From Azospirillum sp. TSA2s (lineage in GTDB: Bacteria > Pseudomonadota > Alphaproteobacteria > Azospirillales > Azospirillaceae): a stretch of DNA of 64,000 nt. A program made the translations under genes and the position numbers. The stretch spans positions 253,001-317,000 of the forward strand of contig NZ_CP039646.1 in assembly GCF_004923315.1 (NCBI RefSeq). The letters are read 5' to 3'. The notes under the pieces are model-generated. The model was not told where the DNA came from and searched no databases. It saw only the letters and a program-made list of their open reading frames with translations. This document shows, piece by piece, positions 56,952 through 64,000 of this stretch. The stretch's first letter is position 1, and each line of letters starts with the position of its first letter.

Positions 56952-58078
56952 GCCTGCCGAACCCGGTCGGACTGCCGAACGGCGACAAGCCGCGCATCCT
57001 GGTCGTCGACGACGAGCCGATCAACCTCAAGGTCATGGCCGACCTGCTGCGCGACAGCTATGGCCTGATCGTGGCGAAGGACGGGCCGCAGGCGCTCGCC
57101 CGTCTGGCCGGCGACCCGCTGCCCGACCTGATCCTGCTGGACGTGATGATGCCGGGCATGGACGGGGTGGAAGTCTGCCAACGGCTGAAGGAGGATGCCC
57201 GCACCCGCGACGTGCCGGTGATCTTCATCACCGCCATGGGTCAGGTCCATGACGAGACCCGCGGGTTCGAGGTCGGGGCCGTCGACTACATCACCAAGCC
57301 GATCTCTGCGCCGGTGGTGCTGGCGCGGGTCCGCACCCACATCGCCCTGCGCGAGGCGAGGCGCGCGCTCGCCGACCAGAACCGGCAGTTGGAGGACCGG
57401 GTGGCGGAGCGCACGCGCGACCTGCTGCGCGCCCAGAACGCCACCATCCGCGCCATGGCCTCGCTGGCGGAAACCCGCGACAACGAGACCGGCAACCACA
57501 TCCGCCGGACCCAGAACTATGTGCTGGCGCTCGCCCTCCATCTCAGCCGTGATCCGCGCTATGCCGGCCGGCTGGACGAGGAAACCATCGAGCTGCTCTA
57601 CAAATCGGCGCCGCTGCACGATGTCGGCAAGGTCGGCATCCCGGATTCGATCCTGCTGAAGCCGGGCAAGCTCAGCGACGACGAATTCCATGTGATGAAG
57701 ACCCACGCCGCGCTGGGCCACGACGCGATCTTCGCCGCCGAAGGGCAGGCGGAGATCGCGTTGGCCGGCGAAAGCTCCTTCCTGCGCATCGCGCGGGAGA
57801 TCGCGCACGGCCACCACGAGCGCTGGGACGGCACCGGCTATCCCCAGGGACTGGCGGGGGAGGCGATCCCGCTGTCGGCCCGGCTGATGGCGGTCGCCGA
57901 CGTGTACGACGCGCTGATCAGCCGCCGCTGCTACAAGCCGCCCTTCCCGCATGAGAAGGCGGCGGCGATCATCCGCGAAGGCAGCGGCAGCCATTTCGAC
58001 CCCGCCGTGGTCGCTGCCTTCACCGCGCTTGAGGACGAGTTCAAGGACATCGCCAGCCGCTACAGCGACGAGGAGTAA
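56948..58078 (+). CDS. Receiver-HD-GYP c-di-GMP phosphodiesterase (RpfG-like)
   Basis: 376-residue response regulator: receiver (1 to about 125; Asp65 in [11 protein letters not shown], Lys in YITKPI), a coiled-coil linker and an HD-GYP domain with the HD pair His224-Asp225 ([10 protein letters not shown]), [13 protein letters not shown] (GYP at 297-299) and the metal-site [10 protein letters not shown]. It should hydrolyse cyclic-di-GMP when phosphorylated by the upstream hybrid kinase, whose stop it overlaps. The output of the FIST-kinase operon is thus a drop in c-di-GMP, favouring motility over attachment. Confidence 0.95.
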
Positions 58079-58093
58079 CGGCGCGGTCCCCCG

Positions 58094-58897
58094 CTAAATC
58101 CACGAATCGTCACCACCGCTGCCGCCGTCGTCAAAGGAAGAATCGTCGTACGACGCATCGTCGGCCGGCGGCGGATCGGGGTTGTAAGAGACGTCCTGCG
58201 CCGCATCCGGCGCCGTGTCGGCCTGCGCTCCCTGTTCGTCACCATAGTAATTGTTGTTGATGACGGTCTCGTTGATCGTCTCGCCGCCCAGAGGCTGGGC
58301 CATCGCCGTGCCGAATGGGCCGGGCGAATGATGCAGCAGGGAGGAGATGGCGCTCGCCGCCAGCATGCCGCCGGCCACCCCCGCGGCGGTCTGCGCTGCG
58401 CCGGCGAAGAACCCGCCACCGCGCGGGGCCATGCCCGGCTGCGGGAAGGGGGGAGGGCTGTATTGCTGCTGCGGATAGGCGGCGCCCGGCGCGGCACCCC
58501 ACGGGCTGCGGCCGGCAACCGGCTGGCCCTGCGCCGGCTGTCCTTGCGCCGGCTGGGAATAGGACGGGGCAGGGGGAGGTTCGGCGCCGCGGCCCCAGGG
58601 GCTGCGGCCGATGCCGAGCGCGTTTGACAGGAAGCTGCCGCCGGATTGCGCCGGCTGGGCCGGGCGGTCGCGCAGTTGCCGCTCCAGTTCCTCGATCCGG
58701 GTCTGGGCTGCGGTCAGCGCCTGCTGCTGCACCAGCACCGTCTGCGCCATGTAATAGGACGACAGCGGCTGGTCCTGGACCGACCGGCGGATGAAGTCCT
58801 CCGCTTCGGCATCGCGCGGCTGGGATTGCTGCTGCGTTTCCACCTCACGCAGGCGGCGGAACAGGTCGGACAGAAGCGTGCGTTCCTCGGGGGTCAT
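58094..58897 (-). CDS. DUF2076 family protein
   Basis: 267-residue protein of the DUF2076 family. The N-terminal 80 residues form a helix pair (MTPEERTLLSDLFRRLREVE, SYYMAQTVLVQQQALTAAQTRIEELERQLRD); a long Pro/Gln/Gly-rich linker with PAQGQPAQGQP repeats follows; then a short hydrophobic Gly/Ala segment (GFFAGAAQTAAGVAGGMLAASAISSLL) and an acidic C-terminal tail. Function unknown; a periplasmic or membrane-linked ligand-binding role has been proposed for the family. AGGAG precedes the ATG, and a GC-rich hairpin (58913-58936) stands just upstream of that site. It is convergent with the HD-GYP gene. Confidence 0.85.
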   Translation of the reverse strand: MTPEERTLLSDLFRRLREVETQQQSQPRDAEAEDFIRRSVQDQPLSSYYMAQTVLVQQQALTAAQTRIEELERQLRDRPAQPAQSGGSFLSNALGIGRSPWGRGAEPPPAPSYSQPAQGQPAQGQPVAGRSPWGAAPGAAYPQQQYSPPPFPQPGMAPRGGGFFAGAAQTAAGVAGGMLAASAISSLLHHSPGPFGTAMAQPLGGETINETVINNNYYGDEQGAQADTAPDAAQDVSYNPDPPPADDASYDDSSFDDGGSGGDDSWI

Positions 58898-59274
58898 CGA
58901 CGTCTCCTAACATGGCGCCCATCGCAAGGGGCGCCACCCCTTGATGTGGAGTCACCATCCCCCGCCGGACAAGTCCCCCACCGGGAGGTTCCATCCTTGG
59001 AGCCTGTCCCGTCCCCACAACGCGGCATCGGTCACTTGGTTTCGCATCACTGGAAATATTACGCAAAAGAGTCGAGGACTTGCCGAACGTTCCGAACGTG
59101 GTTCTTTGGACGGTTGATCGTTGGCCTGACCATTGTGGGAAGTGAGACGGCTATATCGGCTATGGCGTCGCCGGCTTAACATATGACATTGACGGGGGTG
59201 CCTTTTTCCAGGCCGATAGGCCACATTCGTGATGCGACCGCCCGGCGGCGCCGGTTGTGAAGCCGAGACCAAGA
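58898..59274. other. Intergenic region between DUF2076 and CheC-like genes
   Basis: 377 bp without a gene. It contains TGGCGCCC / GGGCGCCA (58913-58936; 8-bp stem, 8-base loop) next to the DUF2076 ribosome binding site, and CGAACGTTCCGAACG around 59090, a short direct/inverted repeat that could be a regulator site. The promoters of both divergent genes must lie here; none was recognised with confidence. Confidence 0.4.
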
Positions 59275-59952
59275 ATGAACAGGCGCCGAGCGATGGTGGA
59301 ACTGACCGACCTGGAGCGCGATGCGCTGACCGAGTTGGTGAACATGGGGGTCGGTCGCGCCGCCACCCATCTCAGCCGCATGGTCAACGACCAGGTCCTG
59401 CTGTCCGTGCCGACCGTGGACATCGTCAGCCGGCAGGAGGCGTCGGATTTCCTGACCGCGCGCGAACGCCACGGGCTTGTGGCGGTGGAGCAGCAGTTCC
59501 AGGGCTCCTTCGACGGCCGCGCCATGCTGATCTTTCCGGAGGCCAACAGCCTGGAACTCGCCCGCGCGGTCCTGGGCGGCGAGCTGACCCTGGCGGAGAT
59601 CGTGGATCTGGAACAGGACGCCCTGGCCGAAATCGGCAACATCATCCTGAACGGCTGCCTGGTGGTGGTCGCCAACGCGCTGAGGGACCGGCTGACCATC
59701 TCGCTGCCGGCGGTTCTGCGCGGCGACGGCGCCAACATCCTGACCGACAAGGCCGGAGGCGCGGACGAGCTTGTGCTGTTCCTATACATCGATTTCACCA
59801 TCCGCAGCCGCAGCATCCGCGGTTACATCGCCCTGCTGATGGGGGTATCGTCCCTGCAGTCGCTGAAGCAGTTGATCCACGCCTTCATCGAAGGCATCGC
59901 CGCCGAAGAACCCTCATCCGCCGGAACGTCGCATGGCTCCCAGATTGCCTGA
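59275..59952 (+). CDS. CheC-like response-regulator phosphatase
   Basis: About 225-residue CheC-family protein. Both halves keep the complete active-site pattern D-x3-E-x2-N-x22-P: first DALTELVN...P at the N-terminal end, second DALAEIGN...P near the middle, so two phosphatase sites are expected, as in CheC. It should dephosphorylate receiver proteins (CheY-type). The gene heads a three-gene operon with a PAS HWE/HisKA_2 kinase and a lone receiver, and overlaps the kinase gene by 20 bases. It lacks a chemotaxis-operon setting. Start choice is open: GTG 59257, ATG 59275 or ATG 59293 are in frame and none has a strong ribosome binding site. Confidence 0.87.
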   Translation: MNRRRAMVELTDLERDALTELVNMGVGRAATHLSRMVNDQVLLSVPTVDIVSRQEASDFLTARERHGLVAVEQQFQGSFDGRAMLIFPEANSLELARAVLGGELTLAEIVDLEQDALAEIGNIILNGCLVVVANALRDRLTISLPAVLRGDGANILTDKAGGADELVLFLYIDFTIRSRSIRGYIALLMGVSSLQSLKQLIHAFIEGIAAEEPSSAGTSHGSQIA

Positions 59953-61828
59953 ACAACCCACCTGGGCGCTCGATGTCCTTGGCGCGCTGGATGCGGGCAT
60001 CCTGCTTCTGGACCGCCATTGCCGCGTCCTCTACTGGAACGGCTGGATGGAGCAGGCCTCCACCCTGACGGCCAGGGAGATCCTGGGGCACGACCTGTTC
60101 GATGCCCTGCCGAACCTGCGTGAATCGCGCCTGCACATCGCCGTACGCGATACGCTGGCCACCGGCGCGCCCGGCGTCCTGTCGCACACGCTGAACCCGA
60201 TGCTGTTCCCGCTGCGCCTGCCCGACGGGCGGCGGATGGTCCACAATGTTGTGATCCGCCCGCTGCCGTCCAACGCGTCGTCGCCCCATTCGCAGTCGGC
60301 CGGCAGCGAGGCACGCTGCCTGATCCAGGTGACCGACGTCACCGCATCGGTGAACCGCGAGCGGGTGCTGCGCGAGCAGCGCGACGCCCGTTACCGCGCC
60401 ATCGTCGACACCGCCCCCGACGCCATCATCACCACCGACACCCGCGGCATGGTGCAGTGGATGAACGGCACCGCCACCCGCCAGTTCGACTACCGCCCGG
60501 ACGAGCTGATCGGCCAGAGCGTCAGCGTGCTGCTGGGCGACGACGCGCCCGACTGGATCGCCATGGCGGAGCGCAGCGGACTGGGCGCCAGCGGCATGGA
60601 CGCCGCCACCCAGCCGGTGGAACTGTCCGGCCGGCGCCGCGACGGCAGCCACATCGACCTTGAGCTGTCGATGGCGCGCTGGGAATCGGAAGGGCGCAGC
60701 TTCATCACCGGCATCCTGCGCGACATCACCGAACGCCGCCGCACCCGCGAGGAGCTGCGGACCAGCGCGCTCGCGATGCGCCAGCTGGCCGAACAGACCA
60801 AGGCGACGCTCGACGCGCTGCCAGCCTTCATCGCCGTGCTCGACCGCTCCGGCCATATCGTCTCGGTCAACCGCGCCTGGGCGGAAGCAGGGCCGGAAAC
60901 CAGCTTCCTCGGCCAGGGCTGCATCGTCGGCGACGACTATCTCGACCATTGCGGCCGCGGGGAAACCGCCGACCCGCGGGCGGACGGCGTGATGGAGAGC
61001 TTGCGCACGCTGCTGAACGAGGGCGGCCCGCCGGTGTCGGCCGAGTACGTCACCAACACCCAGCACTGGTTCCGCTGCCTTGCCGCGCCGATGCCGGCCG
61101 GTCCCTTCGGCGGCACGGTCCTGATGCACATCGACGTGACGGAGATCAAGTCGATGGAGGCGGCGCTGCGCAAGCTGGTCGGCCAGAAATCGACCCTGCT
61201 GCGCGAGGTCAACCACCGCGTCAAGAACAGCCTGCAGCTGGTGTCCAGCCTGCTGACGCTGCAGACGCTCAGCCTGCCCGACGAAGGGGTGCGGGTGCAT
61301 TTCCAGGATGCCCGCAGCCGCATCGAGGCGATCGCCCGCGTCCACAACCGCCTTTATCAGGCCGACCAGTTCCAAACGATCGAGTTCGGCACCTACCTGA
61401 ACGAACTGTGCGAGGATCTGGCGCGTGCGTCGGGCGGCGACAGCATGTGCGACATCGTCGTGCGGTCCGACGTGATCGACCTGCCGATCGACCATGCCGC
61501 GCCGCTCGGCCTGATCGCGAACGAGCTGATCACCAACGCGGTCAAGCATCGCGGCAACGGTCCGGCGCGGGTGACGGTGACCTTCATGCGCGAGGCCGAC
61601 GACCTTGCCCTGACCGTTTCCGATCGCGGGCCGGGCCTGCCGTCCAACTTCGACATCCGCAAGAGCCGCAGCCTGGGCATGCGCCTGGTCTCCAGCCTCG
61701 CCGGCCAGATCCGGGCCAGCGTCGACATCGACACCACGCCGCAGGGCACCACCTTCCGCATCGAACTGCCGGTGCCGGACGAGGTGCCGCTTCTCGAAGC
61801 GACGTCCACCGAGGAGATCGGGGGATGA
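59933..61828 (+). CDS. PAS-domain HWE/HisKA_2-type histidine kinase
   Basis: 631-residue soluble kinase with three PAS segments (about 12-130, 145-270, 285-405) and a C-terminal kinase core of the HisKA_2/HWE kind: the phospho-acceptor is His428 in LLREVNHRVKNSLQLVSSLLTLQ, followed by the N box in PLGLIANELITNAVKHR and a short HATPase (DRGPGLPSNF). It lacks a receiver and transmembrane helices. The next gene is a single receiver whose ATG overlaps its stop (ATGA), and the preceding gene is a CheC-like phosphatase; the three probably form one signalling loop. The first PAS may sense redox or a ligand; nothing identifies a cofactor. Confidence 0.92.
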   Translation: MAPRLPEQPTWALDVLGALDAGILLLDRHCRVLYWNGWMEQASTLTAREILGHDLFDALPNLRESRLHIAVRDTLATGAPGVLSHTLNPMLFPLRLPDGRRMVHNVVIRPLPSNASSPHSQSAGSEARCLIQVTDVTASVNRERVLREQRDARYRAIVDTAPDAIITTDTRGMVQWMNGTATRQFDYRPDELIGQSVSVLLGDDAPDWIAMAERSGLGASGMDAATQPVELSGRRRDGSHIDLELSMARWESEGRSFITGILRDITERRRTREELRTSALAMRQLAEQTKATLDALPAFIAVLDRSGHIVSVNRAWAEAGPETSFLGQGCIVGDDYLDHCGRGETADPRADGVMESLRTLLNEGGPPVSAEYVTNTQHWFRCLAAPMPAGPFGGTVLMHIDVTEIKSMEAALRKLVGQKSTLLREVNHRVKNSLQLVSSLLTLQTLSLPDEGVRVHFQDARSRIEAIARVHNRLYQADQFQTIEFGTYLNELCEDLARASGGDSMCDIVVRSDVIDLPIDHAAPLGLIANELITNAVKHRGNGPARVTVTFMREADDLALTVSDRGPGLPSNFDIRKSRSLGMRLVSSLAGQIRASVDIDTTPQGTTFRIELPVPDEVPLLEATSTEEIGG

Positions 61829-62226
61829 AGATCCTGCTGGTGGAGGACGAGGTGCTGATCGCGCTGGAACAGCAGCTCTATCTGGAGAATGTCGGCCACA
61901 GCATCATCGGCCCGGCGATCACCGCGATGGAGGCGATGGAGATCGCCGCGGCCGACAGGCCCGATCTGGCGCTGGTCGACGTGCATCTGGGCATGGGCAC
62001 CAACGGCATCGACGCCGCGCGCGGGCTGACGAAGCTGGGCGTGCCCTGCCTGTTCATCACGTCGTTCCGCGACGAACTGAAGAAGGACGGTCCGCTGACC
62101 GGCATCGGCTGCCTGCCCAAGCCCTTCACAGAAAGCGGCCTGATCGCCGCCGTCGACGTCGCCCGCGCGATCCTGGCGGGCGAGACGCCGCGCAACGTGC
62201 CGCAGACGATGGAACTGTTCGTGTGA
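61825..62226 (+). CDS. Single-domain response regulator
   Basis: 133-residue receiver with no output domain: acidic Glu-Asp-Glu near residues 7-9, Asp52 phospho-acceptor in LALVDVHLGMGTNG, Ser/Thr in LFITSF and Lys in LPKPF. Receivers paired with HWE kinases often have this FxTS...KPF pattern (the FATGUY-type group). It is coupled to the kinase gene and probably acts by protein contact or as a phosphate sink. The CheC-like protein encoded two genes upstream is a candidate phosphatase for it. Confidence 0.9.
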   Translation: MKILLVEDEVLIALEQQLYLENVGHSIIGPAITAMEAMEIAAADRPDLALVDVHLGMGTNGIDAARGLTKLGVPCLFITSFRDELKKDGPLTGIGCLPKPFTESGLIAAVDVARAILAGETPRNVPQTMELFV

Positions 62227-62256
62227 GGGGCAGAGGGGGGGCAAATGCCTGCCCCT

Positions 62257-63114
62257 TCACCCCGCATCCGGAAAATCAGCGCCCAGCGTCGTCTTCTCCC
62301 AGGCATCGATCTCGTCCAGCACCGAGCGCAGCTTGCCGCGCACGCCCTCCAGCGCCGGGCGGCCGAGCACGAGGCGGAGCGGCGGGTTCTCCGCATTCAC
62401 CGCGGTGATGATCGCCTCGGCCGCCCGCACCGGATCGCCCGGCTGCTTGCCGCTGTAGCCGGAAATCTGCTTGCGCCGTGCGCCGGAGGTCTGCTCGTAA
62501 TCGTCGATCCAGGTCGCCGACTGCTTCAGCGACCGCCCGGCCCAGTCGGTGCGGAACGGCCCCGGCTCGACGATCAGCACCCGGATGCCCAGCGGCGCCA
62601 CCTCCTTCGACAGCGACTCCGACAACCCCTCCACCGCGAACTTTGTGGCGGCGTAATAGCCGGAGCCCGGAAAGCCGACCATGCCGCCCTGGGACGAGAT
62701 GTTGACGATATGGCCGGCGCGGCGCGCCCGCATCCCCGGCAGCACCGCCCGCGTCACGGCGGCCAGCCCGAAAACGTTGGTCTCGAACATCGCGCGGATC
62801 TCCGCATCCTCGCCTTCCTCGATGGCGGAGAGGTAGCCGTAGCCGGCATTGTTCACGACGACGTCGAGCCGGCCAAACGCCTCTTCCGCCTCGCGGACGG
62901 CGCGGGCGACCTGGGCCTGGTCGGTAACGTCCAGGGCGATGGCGCGTCCGCGGTCGCCATGGCCGGCCAGCAGCTCGTCCAGCTTTCGCGGATCGCGCGC
63001 GGTCGCGGCGACACGCCAGCCCTTCTCCAGGACCAGCCGCGCCAGTTCGCGGCCGAAGCCGGTCGAACAGCCGGTGATGAACCAGACGGGCGTGTCGGTG
63101 GTGGTCTGTGCCAT
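62257..63114 (-). CDS. Short-chain dehydrogenase/reductase
   Basis: 285-residue SDR oxidoreductase with the NAD(P) motif TGCSTGFG, NNAGYGYL, catalytic Ser in VNISSQGG and the YxxxK pair in GYYAATKFAVEGLSESL. The C-terminal extension and the overall pattern (WFITGCSTGFGRELARLVLEKGWRVAATARDPRKL) match a widespread group of uncharacterised oxidoreductases. The substrate is unknown. The ATG at 63114 follows a short purine-rich stretch; the longer frame upstream is not conserved in character. It lies upstream of nothing related. Confidence 0.9.
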   Translation of the reverse strand: MAQTTTDTPVWFITGCSTGFGRELARLVLEKGWRVAATARDPRKLDELLAGHGDRGRAIALDVTDQAQVARAVREAEEAFGRLDVVVNNAGYGYLSAIEEGEDAEIRAMFETNVFGLAAVTRAVLPGMRARRAGHIVNISSQGGMVGFPGSGYYAATKFAVEGLSESLSKEVAPLGIRVLIVEPGPFRTDWAGRSLKQSATWIDDYEQTSGARRKQISGYSGKQPGDPVRAAEAIITAVNAENPPLRLVLGRPALEGVRGKLRSVLDEIDAWEKTTLGADFPDAG

Positions 63115-63229
63115 GACGACTCCTGCGGTCTCTCTTGATATGCCGCTGGCGGCGAATTGAGTTGGTCGCCAGGGACATACGTCGGCCCCCGGCCACGCCC
63201 ACCCCACCTTTCGACAAGGGGGGCCGCCC

Positions 63230-64000
63230 TCAGCCCCCGATCCGGCGGATCGGCTCCGGCGCCGACTGCTGTTCGAACAGGCGGCGATAGAGCCCGCCCG
63301 GCCGGTGGAGCAGGGCGGCGTGGCTGCCTTCCTCCACAACCCGGCCCTGGTTGAAGACCAGGATGCGGTCCAGCGTGCGGACGGTGGACAGGCGGTGGGC
63401 GATGATGATGGCGGTACGGCCCTGCATCAGACGCTCGATGGCCTCCTGGATCAGTGCCTCCGATTCCGAATCCAGGCTGGAGGTCGCCTCGTCCAGGATC
63501 AGGATCGGCGCGTCGGCCAGGAAGGCGCGGGCCAGCGCCACCCGCTGACGCTCGCCGCCCGACAGCTTCACGCCGCGCTCGCCGACCAGCGTCGCATAGC
63601 CCTTCGGCAGGCGGGCGATGAAGTCGTGGGCATTGGCGAGCTTGGCCGCCCGCTCGATCTCCGCCATCGACGCGCCGGGCCGGCCATAGGCGATGTTCTC
63701 CGCCAGCGTGCGGTGGAACAGGATCGGCTCCTGCGGGACGATGGCGATCTGCGAGCGCAGCGACTGCTGCGTCGTCGCCGCGACCTCCTGCCCGTCGATC
63801 AGCACACGGCCGTCGGTCACGTCATACAGCCGCTGGATCAGCTTGACGAAGGTGGTCTTGCCCGAGCCCGACGGCCCGACCAGTCCAACCCGTTCCCCGG
63901 CCCTGATGATCACCGACAGGTCGCGGTAGAGCGGGGTGGTGTGGCCGCCATATTGGAAGGTGACGTGATCGAAGCGCACCTCGCCTGCCCCGATGCGGAT
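63230..64000 (-). CDS. ABC exporter, nucleotide-binding domain (partial)
   Basis: C-terminal part of an ABC transporter, running off the right edge. About 257 residues are visible, all belonging to the nucleotide-binding domain: Walker A GPSGSGKTT, Q-loop IVPQEPILFHRTLAENIAYG, signature LSGGERQRVALARA, Walker B ILILDEATSSLD and H-loop IIIAHRLSTVRTLD. The sequence is of the MsbA/exporter class, in which the membrane domain is fused on the N-terminal side, here outside the window. Substrate unknown. Confidence 0.93.
   Translation of the reverse strand: MRIGAGEVRFDHVTFQYGGHTTPLYRDLSVIIRAGERVGLVGPSGSGKTTFVKLIQRLYDVTDGRVLIDGQEVAATTQQSLRSQIAIVPQEPILFHRTLAENIAYGRPGASMAEIERAAKLANAHDFIARLPKGYATLVGERGVKLSGGERQRVALARAFLADAPILILDEATSSLDSESEALIQEAIERLMQGRTAIIIAHRLSTVRTLDRILVFNQGRVVEEGSHAALLHRPGGLYRRLFEQQSAPEPIRRIGG

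Overview
The window is about 64 kb of dense, GC-rich bacterial DNA. Its gene content (citrate synthase, PEP carboxylase, TRAP carriers, an uronate regulon, NorR/flavohaemoglobin) and its many very large multi-PAS hybrid histidine kinases and chemoreceptors fit a metabolically versatile alphaproteobacterium of the Azospirillum/Rhodospirillales type. That placement is inferred from protein character, not from a marker gene. I found no tRNA, rRNA, CRISPR array or insertion sequence.

Layout. 0-4.2 kb: end of a LuxO-like sigma-54 regulator, translationally coupled to a hybrid kinase. 4.2-7.1 kb: a small disordered protein, citrate synthase and an NrtR-like Nudix regulator. 7.2-11.5 kb: a convergent CrbR/CrbS-like (acetate-switch type) two-component pair; the kinase has a sodium/solute symporter domain. 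11.8-16.1 kb: an RTX-like protein with four exact 40-residue repeats, an MHS-family MFS carrier and an orphan amino-acid-type binding protein divergent from a TorS-like kinase (16.2-19.7 kb). 19.7-21.3 kb: hexR-eda behind a perfect HexR operator. 21.5-23.7 kb: a chemoreceptor. 24.2-27.4 kb: divergent hmp and norR with a consensus sigma-54 promoter for hmp and candidate NorR sites, plus a small DUF1488-like gene. 27.4-32.9 kb: TRAP permeases without a binding protein, a 7TM histidine kinase and a PAS/AAA+ sigma-54-type regulator. 32.9-45.1 kb: a hexuronate/hexonate locus (uxuB, RspB-like dehydrogenase, TRAP dctP-dctQ-dctM, uxuA, a GntR regulator and a four-gene ABC importer), tied together by four copies of TATGGTAG in its promoter regions. 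45.6-48.3 kb: ppc. 48.6 kb: a 65-residue Cys/Gly-rich peptide gene. 48.9-62.2 kb: a signalling island with a large chemoreceptor, a FIST-hybrid kinase-HD-GYP operon, a DUF2076 protein and a CheC phosphatase-HWE kinase-receiver operon. 62.3-64 kb: an SDR oxidoreductase and the C-terminal part of an ABC exporter.

How it works together. Uronates and related acids taken up by the TRAP (and perhaps ABC) carriers would be converted by UxuB and UxuA to 2-keto-3-deoxygluconate. After phosphorylation by a kinase not present here this becomes KDPG, which Eda, under HexR control, cleaves to pyruvate and glyceraldehyde-3-phosphate. PEP carboxylase and citrate synthase feed the resulting C3/C2 units into the TCA cycle. 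NorR detects nitric oxide and should switch on flavohaemoglobin from a sigma-54 promoter. Much of the rest is phosphorelay, chemotaxis and c-di-GMP signalling.

I see no wholly new multi-gene system. The most informative observations are the regulatory sites (sigma-54/NorR, HexR and the shared TATGGTAG motif), the compact CheC-kinase-receiver and FIST-kinase-HD-GYP modules, and several oddities such as an altered GAFTGA loop, a degenerate Nudix box and a paired inverted-repeat element inside the TRAP operon.
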